DNA from: Euphorbia lathyris
Taxonomy: Eukaryota > Streptophyta > Magnoliopsida > Malpighiales > Euphorbiaceae
DNA: 64,000 nucleotides
NCBI RefSeq assembly: GCF_963576675.1
Contig: NC_088917.1
Span: 12,304,001-12,368,000 of the forward strand
Direction: 5' to 3'
Shown here piece by piece: positions 44,417 through 55,264 of this stretch. The notes under the pieces are model-generated. The model worked only from the letters and a program-made list of their open reading frames with translations, was not told the origin of the DNA and made no database searches. The stretch's first letter is position 1; each line of letters opens with the position of its first letter. The position numbers and the translations under genes are program-made.

Positions 44417-44560
44417 CTAATTAATTGCAGAAGAAAATTGAGATTGTAAGAGATTCCATTCGTTGAGTCCAAGTAAAGTGAAGATTTGATGAAGACAGAA
44501 TGAGGCGGAACAAGAAGATGTAGAAGGAGGCGGGGAGAGTTGCTATTTTCATATAGGGTT
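44417..44560 (-). other. Probable captured 5'UTR exon and promoter edge
   Basis: Minus strand: CT-rich leader sequence ends TTAG|GTAATT at 44417. It lies in the same orientation upstream of the captured coding exon, whose acceptor is at 40514. The intron between would include the solo LTR (40879-43988) and a GA microsatellite (about 44357-44372). This extends the captured gene piece to its 5' end. The exon start is not defined. Confidence 0.4.
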
Positions 44561-44998
44561 TTGATAAAAGAAAAAACTGAATCAACGGCTTGGATTCAAC
44601 CTAACAGAAATCAACACCTGATATTCAATACATTTAATCAACTTAAATTTGCCCTTTTATCTCTTCCAAAAAAAAATACTTATTAAATATTTTTTTAATA
44701 TCAATTTATAATAAAATTTTAGTATATTTATTTATCAAATTTAAAATAATATATTTATTATATAATTTATGATATATATATATATATATAATTTATAATA
44801 AAAAAATTTATATTTATATTATTCATAATATATCATTAACTGAAAGTTAGTTTAATAATTAATGTATTTATATGCTTAATATATATTAATCTATTTTAAT
44901 TATTTTAATTAATCAAATAATTTTGTTTGGCAACAACATATATTATAGCTAAAATAGTTCTTCTAAACGCAACAACATTTAGTTGTTGCTATAAATGG

Positions 44999-45752
44999 TG
45001 ATACAGCGCGGAATCCACTGAGAGTTTTAAACCGTAAACTCACAAAGGCTAACAACTTATCTAGCTAAACTAGAAGGAGTGGATCCTAATTCATGGACTA
45101 AATCCATAGGAATAGTGAAATCCCTATTGTTGAAGGTGAAAACCTTAACAAACTTCACAAGGAAGAAGATGTATATTTGATTTCATAAAAGTTAATCTAT
45201 TACAAAGAGAAAGAGATGAATTTATAGCATCTCAAAAACCTAATTGCCAAATTACAAAAAGGGTAAACTATATACTAATTACAATACAAATATAAAAGGG
45301 TAAAGTAGGGTTAATGGTAAAGTGGTGGCATGCTTGTAAATAAGGAGTGGTAGAGTTGTAAATATGGAGTGGTCCCAAGTATGGAGAACTTGGGGAGGAA
45401 GTATTCTTCAGCTGAAACACGCCCCGCGTGTCACGTACTACGCCCCGCGTGAAAGCGTCTCTGAGTTTGAATGCTCCAAGAGTGGTCTTGCACGTCCCGC
45501 GCCTGAGGAGACACGCCCCGCGTATGAGGAGGCACGCCCCGCGTATTAGGAGGCACGCCCCGCGTACATGAGCTCCTGGAACTGGTTCTCTCCGAAGGCT
45601 TGATCCATGCCCCGCGTACTAGACAACACGTCCCGCGTGGACTGCCCAAGTGACCCCCTTCTCGCGTGGTTTCTTCCTCTCTCTCGGCTCCGGATTCACG
45701 CTCCGCGTGTCCTCTCTCGCGCCCCGCGTCCAGGGACAAGATGTCCTCATCA
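44999..45752 (-). repeat. 3' LTR (element orientation) of the 3.4-kb element
   Basis: On the plus strand it starts TGATACAGCGCG and ends GTCCTCATCA. About ten copies of CACGCCCCGCGT-like words lie at 45420-45730. The internal ORF runs into this LTR and stops at 45431. Confidence 0.93.
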
Positions 45753-47611
45753 TTCTCCTCTTCTTCAAAAGAGTTGGCCCCCAACTCAACTATAGAATAA
45801 GAATTGTGCTCGGTAGGTATTAGCCACTCCATATATTGTCGGCTTCCCCTTATCTTTATGAACTCTCCCCACACCTCAACTCGTGTATTGTTCCCGGTGC
45901 ACATCCCCCATAAGACTCGCCTCCATATCCGACCGACATCAAATGGAATATCTCGACGAAGTTGATCAAACCAATCTGTCCCAATGTCTTGGAAGCTCCT
46001 CCACACTCCCACGACATGTCTAACCGACCAACCCCGGATCTCCTCTTTCTCCACTTCACAAACATGGACATTAATCCCAACTTTATTCCGCTCATAGCCG
46101 ACATCAAATGGGATGTCCCGACGATATTTGTCAACCCACTTCGTAGTGATCCCAAGAACACTTGTATCGATCCCTTCTTTGTCTTGGGTTAACAATCTCG
46201 CGGCTTCTCGAGTCGCCTCTCCACTAACTTGGCCACTATCCCGCCATTCTTGAATCTCTTCCATTCTCTCTACATCATCTGGACGGCCGTTCCCGTTCAC
46301 CAAATATTCTTTGAAGTTTACTCTCTTCACCATCACATCACTCCTCATGGACTCCTCATAGGGTTGATGTCCCCCCAACAAACATAACATATATCCCAAC
46401 ACATGCATCTCAATCAAGAACAAAATATCAAGTTCTGAATTTACCAAGTGGAAGGCTCGGTTCATTCCTAGTGTGCATGTGCTAGGAATCTCATTTCTTC
46501 CTAGAGGTGTCACAACGTACTCTTTATCCATTTCCTTTAAGCTCAAATGATCATGAGGAAGACATAGCATACGACCTCCCGGATCCCATGCAATGTCACG
46601 TGGTATCTTCCCCAAAGGTAGAATGCCCCGTGGCTGTCTGTTGAAAGACTCATACTCCCCATCTTCGGACATTGGTCCCACGTCTCCACTTTTCTCCATT
46701 CCCTTCCGGAACTCTCGCTCATAGTAGTCAAGTACATCATCATTAAGTAGCTCAATTTCGAAGTTTCCTTCTCCATCAATCTCCTTTCTAAGCTCATCTT
46801 CTTCTTGGCCATACGGAATTTCGCTTCCCTCTTCATCCACAATCCGCTCTCTCCCACGACCTATCGTTCCTATTGTCTTCTCTCCATAGCTCAAGCCGAC
46901 TATCCCACGTGCTAAGCCGCTTAACTCAAAAGACATGCAACTACCCATCATGGTGGAACCACCAACATCTCTCCCATCACCATATTCATCAACCTCCACA
47001 CGACAAGTGGGTTCTTCATCATCCGACAAGAGGTTAACAAGCCCAAGGTCACTCTCCCCTTCTTCAAGAATAATACCCCCACTTTCCTCACACACATAAG
47101 TAAAGTTAGGCTTAAGGGGTATTTCATCAAACACATGGGGAGCATCCCTTGCAACATTGGTTTCCCCAACACCCTCACCTACAAACAACCTCCCCTCCTT
47201 ATCCACAAATGAAACTAAATCCTCCTTCACAATTTCATTATCAATAAACTCACAAGAAGAATCTAAATCCATTTCATCATCACAAATAACATCACCAACA
47301 TCTTCCATAGCAATAGGAATATCCAAAACTTCAGTAGTAGAGATTGGAAGCTTAGGAGTTACCTTTACCACATGTGATGGAGAAAAGATTAGTGATGGAT
47401 CTTTAGGAGGGACCTCCATGGTAGGTTGAGAAGGTTTTCGGAATCCTTGCTTGAGACTCTCTAGGGATGTCGCCATCTCTCTCATTAGCCCCTTCATTAC
47501 CCGAAAATCCTCCTTACATCTCTCATCATCCCTCATCATCTTGGCCTTGAGGTTTTCCAACCCCTTGATGATGGTTTCTTCATAGCTTGGAGATAGATTT
47601 GGTTGAACCAT
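45431..47611 (-). CDS. Unrecognised 726-aa protein of the 3.4-kb LTR element
   Basis: ATG 47611 is the first sensible start after the primer-binding site (upstream in-frame codons cross that site and the LTR). An N-terminal amphipathic/coiled-coil segment (about 10-60) contains ENLKAKMMRDDERCKEDFRV. A long acidic middle follows (about 95-320). Near 350-450 is a more hydrophobic, conserved-looking region (PLGKIPRDIAWDPGGRMLCL; LDILFLIEMHVLGYMLCLLG). RRDIPFDVG occurs twice (about 497-505 and 552-560) within a ~55-aa internal duplication. The last ~106 residues are encoded by the LTR and include repeated TRGVPP units. I recognise no domain. By position it could be a gag-like RNA-binding protein. 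The frame is fully open, suggesting recent selection or very recent insertion. Confidence 0.7.
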   Translation of the reverse strand: MVQPNLSPSYEETIIKGLENLKAKMMRDDERCKEDFRVMKGLMREMATSLESLKQGFRKPSQPTMEVPPKDPSLIFSPSHVVKVTPKLPISTTEVLDIPIAMEDVGDVICDDEMDLDSSCEFIDNEIVKEDLVSFVDKEGRLFVGEGVGETNVARDAPHVFDEIPLKPNFTYVCEESGGIILEEGESDLGLVNLLSDDEEPTCRVEVDEYGDGRDVGGSTMMGSCMSFELSGLARGIVGLSYGEKTIGTIGRGRERIVDEEGSEIPYGQEEDELRKEIDGEGNFEIELLNDDVLDYYEREFRKGMEKSGDVGPMSEDGEYESFNRQPRGILPLGKIPRDIAWDPGGRMLCLPHDHLSLKEMDKEYVVTPLGRNEIPSTCTLGMNRAFHLVNSELDILFLIEMHVLGYMLCLLGGHQPYEESMRSDVMVKRVNFKEYLVNGNGRPDDVERMEEIQEWRDSGQVSGEATREAARLLTQDKEGIDTSVLGITTKWVDKYRRDIPFDVGYERNKVGINVHVCEVEKEEIRGWSVRHVVGVWRSFQDIGTDWFDQLRRDIPFDVGRIWRRVLWGMCTGNNTRVEVWGEFIKIRGSRQYMEWLIPTEHNSYSIVELGANSFEEEENDEDILSLDAGRERGHAERESGAEREEETTREGGHLGSPRGTCCLVRGAWIKPSERTSSRSSCTRGVPPNTRGVPPHTRGVSPQARDVQDHSWSIQTQRRFHAGRST

Positions 47612-47645
47612 AGTCGAAAGAAGTCTCCGTTCAAGGAAAACGATC

Positions 47646-47658
47646 GGCTCTGATACCA
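47646..47658 (-). other. tRNA-Met primer-binding site
   Basis: TGGTATCAGAGCC on the minus strand, two bases inside the LTR edge. This is the standard plant initiator-tRNA-Met primer-binding site and sets the element's orientation. Confidence 0.9.
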
Positions 47659-47660
47659 AA

Positions 47661-48414
47661 TGATACAGCGCGAAATCCACTGAGAGTTTTAAACCGTAAA
47701 CTCGCAAAGGCTAACAACTTATCTAGCTAAACTAGAAGGAGTGGATCCTAATTCATGGACTAAATCCATAGGAATAGTGAAATCCCCATTGTTGAAGGTG
47801 AAAACCTTAACAAACTTCACAAGGAAGAAGATGTATATTTGATTTCATAAAAGTTAATCTATTACAAAGAGAAAGAGATGAATTTATAGCATCTCAAAAA
47901 CCTAATTGCCAAATTACAAAAAGGGTAAACTATCTACTAATTACAATACAAATATAAAAGGGTAAAGTAGGGTTAATGGTAAAGGGGTGGCATGCTTGTA
48001 AATAAGGAGTGGTAGAGTTGTAAATAGGGAGTGGTCCCAAGTATGGAGAACTTGGGGAGGAAGTATTCTTCAGCTGAAACACGCCCCGCGTGTCACGTAC
48101 TACGCCCCGCGTGAAAGCGTCTCTGAGTTTGAATGCTCCAAGAGTGGTCTTGCACGCCCCGCGCCTGAGGAGACACGCCCCGCGTATGAGGAGGCACGCC
48201 CCGCGTATTAGGAGGCACGTCCCGCGTACATGAGCTCCTGGAACTGGTTCTCTCCGAAGGCTTGATCCACGCCCCGCGTACTAGACAACACGTCCCGCAT
48301 GGACTGCCCAAGTGACCCCCTTCTCGCGTGGTTTCTTCCTCTCTCTCGGCTCCGGATTCACGCTCCGCGTGTCCTCTCTCACGCCCCGCGTCCAGGGACA
48401 AGATGTCCTCATCA
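47661..48414 (-). repeat. 5' LTR (element orientation) of the 3.4-kb element
   Basis: Same length as its partner. Differences are mostly C/T or G/A changes inside the CpG-rich motif array (48080-48395), as expected from methylation decay. Confidence 0.93.
47883..47888 (-). promoter_or_regulatory. TATA box in LTR of the 3.4-kb element
   Basis: TATAAA within GCTATAAATTC on the minus strand, lying downstream of the CpG-rich motif array and about 220 bp before the LTR end. The same box occurs in the other LTR near 45221-45226. Confidence 0.6.
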
Positions 48415-49029
48415 AATGGTTAAATGTTTAGCAACAAAATTATGGCTTAATACATACGGAGCCCCCTGTACTTGACATTTTTTTTCATTTTACCCCCTAA
48501 ACTCAAGGGACAACCTATTGACCACCTAAACTCCCCAAAAGCCACCCAATTTACCCCCTCATCGCAAACGTTGCGCTGACATGGCAAACGTTTGGTTCTC
48601 AAATGCCAAACGCGCGTGAGTCCTGGGATCATATGCATTTCAACGGTAACATCTCCTTGTTATGAACGATTTCTTCGCCATTTTCGTTTCATCATCTTCT
48701 GCTCTTCTGGATTTACCCAGTTCTTCTTCGCCTCCATCTTATGCTAATCGACTTATCTTCTTCTTCTTCGCCATTTTCTATTCTTCTTCTCCTCCATCTT
48801 CTGCGAATAGATTTCGTCTTCTTCGCTGCAAGTCCGTGATTTCTTCTGGTTCGTTCTTCTCCATCCGTGATTTCTTCTGGTTCGTTCTTCTCTCCATCTG
48901 TGGTTTCTTCTCGCTAAACTCCTTAACTTCTTCTGGGTTGTTCATCTGAAGTCTGGGTTTCATTTCTTCTGGGTTTATAAGTTGTGTGTCGAAATTGATT
49001 TTTCCTGGAAAAGGAAGGAAATTGAATTG

Positions 49030-49432
49030 ATGATGGGTCAAGAGATATGTTTCTATGGTGAACGTGTTGTATTGAAAGTGTCATGGAGACCTCGTAATCC
49101 AGGAAGACGTTTTTATGGATGTCGAAATTATGGGGTATGTGTTTTAGCTTCTTGATTACATACAATTCATTGATAATTGGCTTGAATTAAATGTAAATGT
49201 TGAATTGCAGGGACCCAAATATTGTGGATTTTTCAATTGGTATGATAGAGAAGAAGTGCATTGCCAAAGTAGAAAAGTAATCACAGGTCTGCTGAATAGG
49301 GTTAAACAAGAGGAAGATGGGAATGGCAGCATGCAATTGAACAAGATATCAGGCAATAAAAGTCAATGGAAGAGAATGGTAGTCATTTACATTGTAGGGT
49401 TTTTAACAGGGGTGTGGTTTATGAGTAGTTGA
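49030..49432 (+). CDS. GRF-type zinc-finger protein with C-terminal membrane segment, MULE second gene
   Basis: Exon 1 (49030-49134) ends GGG|GTATGT. Exon 2 (49211-49432) starts after TTGCAG and joins in phase, giving 108 aa. The core reads ERVVLKVSWRPRNPGRRFYG followed by CRNYG, and exon 2 opens GPKYCGFFNWYD, the hallmark of GRF zinc fingers (NPGRRFYGC...CGFFxWYD). The usual CxCG start is CFYG here, so one zinc ligand is replaced by Tyr. The last 18 residues (MVVIYIVGFLTGVWFMSS) form a hydrophobic tail-anchor-like helix. Known GRF fingers bind nucleic acids. As a MULE passenger the role is unknown. It could be an accessory protein or a captured host gene. A Ser/Phe-rich 5' region (48660-48960) is probably untranslated. 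Confidence 0.75.
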
Positions 49433-49889
49433 GTTGTTATGAATGCAACACTGAAGTGTAATTGAGACCATTGTTAAGTTGTCAAATGCTTGATTTGCTT
49501 GAAATGTTAAGCCTGTAATTGTGAAGTTTGTAATGCTCATTTAACACTGTTATTTCATGTTTCAGACCTGTAATTGTTCTCTTTAGACAGTTGAAATATA
49601 ACCTAAAAGCTTATATCAGTAGATAATTGAAATATAATCTGAGAGCTTCTATCAGTACAAACAATTGAACTTCAAACATAAAATTTGACATATATCTTGA
49701 AACTTGTTCATTACAGGCAATTTGACAAACAAAATGCCAAATGAAATTGGCCAAAAAGGGCAGAGTACAAAGCTGCTACCAAAATATCAACATGTCCAAA
49801 ATAAAAAAATGCCTATAATAACATGTCCAAGATATCAATTTGGCCACAAAATAAATCCAAAAAGGCCAAAAAACACAAAGCTAAAATAT

Positions 49890-52800
49890 TCAGGGCATCC
49901 ATCTAACAGTCCTAGGTGCATTTGGTTGTGAATTTGCTTGCTGAGCGGCTGATCTTGTAAGACAAGGACCTCTTGCATTTGGTTGTGAAGCTGCTATTTG
50001 TTGTGAAACTGATCTTGTAACTCTAACTGGAGCTGTATTTTTGGGTATAGGGGGTACAGGCTGAGCTGCACTTGTGGGTGCTTTAGGTACAGACTGAGCT
50101 GCACTTGTTTGTGTTGAGTTTCTAGCCCTTGATACCCTTGCCTTTGACTGTGTTCTCTTATCCAGTTTTGCTTGCTGTAATTGTGTGGCAGTCATGGCTT
50201 GTTTGCCTTTCCATTTCAATTTATCAGGTTGGAATCCAAGGTTGCCTGTAACTTCAGATGAGTTCTTCAATATGCTTGGTCCAGTTGAAAGAACGGTCCT
50301 TTCACCAGCTAAATTCTACATACACCATACAAACATGTCAACCAAACATCAGAAACTAAATTCCACACACACAGTACAAATCATTTACTATAAAAAACCG
50401 AATAAAAACACAACGTACTTGAGCACAAGTCCACCCAGTTCGTTCAGATATGAACACACCTACCCCTGAAAATCTGGGCCTCTTGAAATGAGTCTGTATA
50501 ACAGGAGTAACAGGACTACTGGGCCTCTTTCTTCCATACGCTATGAAGCTTTCTGAATCAAATAGCGTAGATCGTATCACTGGCGAGGTTGAGCCCTGCA
50601 TTCCACTTCCACAAGCAGATTGCGTTCCAGTAGGACCAGCACCCTGCATTACACTTCCACAAGCTGATTGCGTGCCACTAGCACCAACCTCTTTTGTTAT
50701 ACTATAACCAGCTCCGGTATCTTTTGTTCCACTACACCCAGCTCCGACATCCTTTGTTCCACTCGGGCCAGCACCCTGCATTCCACCAAAATGTATGAAA
50801 GCTGTATTAAAGATGTGCAAAAAGACCAAACAATATGACAATTTATTAAAGCTGTAATAAATGTACCTCTCTACCAGCTTTCTTTAATGCAGGACAACCC
50901 TTTCTGTTGTGCCCTTGGTTCTTGCAGTTTGTACAAGTCATTGTTGCTCCCTTCCAGCTTAGTTTGCCAATTTTCTTGATTTCATCTCTATCCTTCCTCC
51001 TATTCTTTTTAGGTCTTCCAGGCATTTTTCTGATCTCAGGTGGATGAATTGGAGGATTTGTGCTACTTGGCCACATTTTCATGTTCAACACAGGTTGAAT
51101 GAAATGCCCATAGGTCAAACCATATTTCTCCTTCCTATACCAATGACTAACAAAATTAATAGGATCCAAATTTTGTTTATGCATGGCAGCAACTGCATGA
51201 GCACATGGTATTCCCTTCAAACCCCAAGCCCTGCATGTACAAGTCTCTTTCCTCAAGTCAACTACATGCCTGTATTCCCCTTCTACTACTTCAAAACCTG
51301 CATCCCCATTCCACTCAATCCTACACCTCATAGAAGCACACGTATTGCGGGTTAGACACTTTAACGCCATAGGAGATATGTCACTAATCCATTTATTCTC
51401 ACAAAACGCCCTCATCTCAATGTGCCTGTGCATGCACTTGATCCTAATCTCTTCAAGCATTGATATGATAGTCTTGTGCCTAGCAGCTAGAATCCATCCA
51501 TTAAACGTTTTAGACATGTTGTTGTCCACCACATCGATCTTGTTATCCATACTAAAGTACACCCTACACCATCTCTCTAAATCATAATTCAACAAATCAC
51601 TAACAATATTTTTCCCACCCAAAGTGTTCAACTCCTGCAGATTATCCTTTAACTGCGCCTCAAATGTGGACTTGCACACCTTCCAAAAACATTGTCTCCT
51701 CTCAACCCCCCTCCATTGCTTTCCCCAATTAGCTAGAACATGTCTAGCACACATCCTATGACAGACAGCAGGTAAGACTTCTTGAATAGCTGGAATCAAG
51801 CCCTGTATCAACATGTTAACACATTTTCAGGTCATTAAAGACCACAATCACTAAAGACCACAAAACATGGCATTGAAGACCACAATCACTAAAGACCACA
51901 AAACATGGCATTGAAGACCACAATCACTAAAGACCACAAAACAGGGCATTGAAGACCACAATCACTAAAGACAACAATCACTAAAAACCACAAAATAGGG
52001 CATTGAAGACCACAATCACTAAAGACCATAATCACTAAAGACCACAAAACAGGGCATTGAAGACCACAATCACTAAAGACCACAATCACTAAAGACCACA
52101 AAAACAGGGCATTGAAGACCACAATCACTAAAGACCACAATCACTAAAGACCACAACACAGAACATTAAAGACCACAATCACAATTTACCAAAAAACACA
52201 AAACATGACATTTGTGATATACATACCTTTTGCATATCTGTGACTAAGGAGAATCCTCCTCCCTCTCCAAGTTCCAGGTCTTCTTGTACCAACTTCAAGA
52301 ACCACTTCCAAGTGTCTTTTGTCTCATGGTCTATCACTGCCCAAGCTATTGGATACATTTGTGAATTTCCATCTTTTGCTATTGCAGACAGGAGCTGCCC
52401 TTTACATACACCCTTTAAAAAACAACCATCCATTCCTATGAGCTTTCTGCAACCTGCTTTGAATCCCTCTTTCATTGCCTTGAAACAAATGTAAATTCCT
52501 CTAAAAATCTGCTTAGGAGGTAAATCTTTGGTGTCATAGTGGATGACACAGGTTGAACCAGGATTGGACCTTAGGATTTCATCCTTGTAATCATGTAGCC
52601 TTCTAAATTCCTCATTGTAATCACCCATAAACCTCTTCATAACTAGATGCTTGGCCCTGCACAGAATTGTCTTGCCCACATAAAGATCAAACTTTTCCTT
52701 CACAATTTCCTGTAATCTCCACAATCTTATGTTTGGTGTGTCCTGTATTATCCCTTTGAAATGTTGAGCAATGAACTTAGAATCACATAATCTGTTCCTG

Positions 52801-54128
52801 TTAGTCTTCTCGCAGTGATGTGTAGGTATGTAAGTCTTCACAATGAAAATGTTACTTTTACGATCCAAGCTAGCCAAAATCTGCCATTTACACCTTACTC
52901 CACGACATCTAGCCCTAACTCTATCCCAATCATTAGGTTTCTTCTTCAGTTTTGCACCCCGATTCACTGCATATTTCTGCAAAGCTTCTCTAAATTGGTA
53001 TACACTTTTGAATACCATGCCAAGTTGAAACATTGGTACTTCACTATCTGGGTCATAGTGAACTCTTTTGCATCTCCTCCTATGGGGTCCATCTTCATCT
53101 TCAGTGTCAGAGGCAAAACTGTCTACATCTGAGGAGCCAATGTACTCCTCATCACCACCGAGTAGTCCATCCCTAGGTTGTTGTTCTACTTCAGATTCTA
53201 GCCCTTTATCTGTGCCTAAAGCTCCAAGTTGAACTTCAAAAGGTGGCGCTGGCCTTTTCCTATTGGATCTATCTCTCTGTTGACTTACACGACTCTGCCT
53301 CACTTCAACTAGTTCTTCTGCACACTGACTTCCTTCAGATTCATAGTTGACGGCCTCAACATCAACTTCGCCTACATATGAATCAGGCTCTGACTCAGTC
53401 TCTGATTCCACTTCCCCATCTGCATATTCTTCGTCTGAAGATTCACCATTGTCTTCAACTTCTTCCCCTTCAGGTTGCACATTAACTCCCGCAACTTCTT
53501 CTCCCTCATTCACTTCTTGTTCTTCATTCACTTTTTGCCCTTCTTCCCCTTCTTGTACTTCATTCACTTCTTCAACTTCTTCTCTTTCTAGATCTGGTTG
53601 CACATTAACTCCTACAACTTCATCTCCTTCATTCACTTATTTTCCTTCATTCACTTCTTCAGCTTCTTCTCTTTCTAGATCTGGTTGCACATTAACTCCT
53701 TCTTTCTGTATATCTGTTTGCACATCCTCCCCATTTAAAGGCTCCATATGTGTAGGGATAGTGTTACTACTCATCCCAGCTATTACTTCCACTTTCACAT
53801 TAGGATCCAGGGTCCCACAAGGCTGTGCATCTTCAGTTTTGTCCACGTAAACTTCAGTAATATCCGTATTGCCCTTGTAGGTAAACATTTCCATTAGGGC
53901 CCTATCATTACCAAGTATCTTTAACTCACCACTCCTACCATCTTTGTAGTACAAAGACCCACATCTCTTGTATCCTAAATCCCACACAAACCAGAACAGA
54001 TCAAGCACTACTAACCTATCCATGTCAACCTGATTATATTCTTCAACAACACCACCCACATATTTGAAACCACTTTCACATAGCACTGTCCTACCACCAT
54101 GATGTAAAAATACACTTACATCCCCCAT
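49890..54128 (-). pseudogene. MURA-type MULE transposase, 4 exons, one in-frame stop
   Basis: Exons are 54128-52227, 51802-50867, 50775-50419 and 50315-49890, all GT-AG and phase 0, about 1206 codons. The N-terminal ~165 aa (MGDVSVFLHHGG...) resembles the PB1-like region of plant MULEs. A Glu-rich repetitive linker follows. The MuDR N-terminal domain (FQLGMVFKSVYQFREALQKY) comes next. The DDE core has D in LIGMDGCFLKG and D in LVTDMQK followed by the C...H motif CHRMCARH. Then a SWIM finger (CTCRAWGLKGIPCAHAV), a CCHC knuckle (CTNCKNQGHNRKGC) and a Ser/Gly/Gln-rich tail. A TAA at 53639-53637 in the repetitive linker interrupts an otherwise open frame, so the copy may be inactive unless it is bypassed. 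Confidence 0.9.
51846..52170. repeat. Minisatellite filling the first transposase intron
   Basis: About eight imperfect units of CACAATCACTAAAGACCACA with GGGCATTGAAGAC spacers make up most of the 424-bp intron 51803-52226. On the minus strand the repeat gives a spurious Leu/Val-rich ORF. Confidence 0.92.
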
Positions 54129-55264
54129 TTTGATAGCTGACAAATACAAAAAAAAAAAGCAAAACTATAAGATTCTTTGACATAAACAGACAAATCAATT
54201 GATAAAAAAGTACCCATCACAGCAAAAGCAACTAAAAGTAGCCATATCAGTTGACAACTGAACCCACATGCATATATTCTTTTCTCCCTTTATCATTTGC
54301 CCTCAGAGTTCAGAAAATATCACAAAAAAAACCTACTGATAAAAGCTAATATCATCTAAGCAAAGTAATATGAATATGATAAGGTAAAGTTCAACACTAA
54401 CCTGTATGAAGGATTTAAGCTTCGTATCTGAATCCAATAAACCCTAACTCACAAACGACATCAGTCCACGATCAATACCAGTTCACGATGAAAACCAGTC
54501 CGCGTTCAAAACCAGTATACGCTATAGCCCAGAAACCCTAACTCGCGATCGGAAATAATGGAGCTTTAGAAGCATAGAGAAAGAAAGTGAAATGAAGAGA
54601 GGAATCGATGGACATTTGCTTCCATTGTGTCTGATCGATAATGAAAATGGCTCCAATGGAGAACTGAAGCGTCTACTCTTTCAGTGGAAGAAGGGCAAAA
54701 ACGTCATTTCAGAAACATTGCTAACATGGCAATTGTATTTTAAGTCGAGAATTCCACGTGGATCAAAGTCAAGCGAGTTTAATTTACGGGACATAATATT
54801 TCACGGTCAAATGTGATGAGGGGGTAAATTGGGTGGCTTTTGGGGAGTTTAGGTGGTCAATAGGTTGTCCCTTGAGTTTAAGGGGTAAAATGAAAAAAAT
54901 TGTCAAGTACAGGGGGCTCCATATGTATTAAGCCCAAAATTATTGTTACGAAAAATGATTATTTAATAATTCCCATAAAAAATATTTCTGGAGGGAAAAT
55001 AATAAAAAAAAACTTAATGGCAACAAAACACATTTGTTAGAAAAAATGATTCTTTCATAATATAAAATATAAGTTTTAAAGAAAATAGTTATCGTTGTTA
55101 ATATTTATAAAATAAAATAAAATAGTATGTTGTATATTTTTTTTAGAAGTATGTTATATATTTTGATTATATAATTTATTATATTATTTTAAGTATTTAA
55201 TTTATTTTATATTATATTATCAAAAGACGTATTTACTTCATTTCTTAAATAGTTTAATAAATTT

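Larger units (their letters stand above)
44999..48414 (-). mobile_element. Young non-autonomous LTR element with a single unknown ORF (3416 bp)
   Basis: Two 754-bp LTRs (44999-45752 and 47661-48414) differ at about 11 sites by eye (about 1.5%). A perfect 5-bp TSD AATGG lies at 44994-44998 and 48415-48419. The primer-binding site is on the minus strand next to the right LTR, so the element reads leftwards. A purine tract borders the left LTR (45753-45775, complement). The 1.9-kb interior holds one open frame with no gag, protease, RT or integrase motif, so mobilisation must rely on another element's proteins. Confidence 0.93.
48444..54934. mobile_element. Mutator-like element (MULE) with two genes, 6491 bp
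   Basis: Terminal inverted repeats of about 121 bp (GGCTTAATACATACGGAGCC...) and a perfect 9-bp TSD CAAAATTAT (48435-48443 and 54935-54943). It contains a minus-strand MURA-type transposase gene (54128-49890) and a plus-strand GRF-finger gene (49030-49432) that converge with a 457-bp gap. One in-frame stop is the only visible break in the transposase. The target was CACTA sequence 20 bp beyond the 3.4-kb LTR element. Confidence 0.95.

Noticed and set aside
45364..45795. Plus-strand ORFs in the CpG motif array
   Set aside because: Opposite to the element's transcription direction and made of repeats of the CACGCCCCGCGT word.
47612..47707. Upstream 32 codons in frame with the unknown LTR-element protein
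   Set aside because: They cross the primer-binding site and LTR edge. The ATG at 47611 is the first start behind the primer site.
48662..48949. Ser/Phe-rich 95-codon ORF in the MULE
   Set aside because: TTCTTC-type low-complexity leader upstream of the GRF-finger gene, with no domain.
53347..53850. Plus-strand Ser/Thr-rich 167-codon ORF
   Set aside because: It is the complement of the Glu-rich linker of the transposase.
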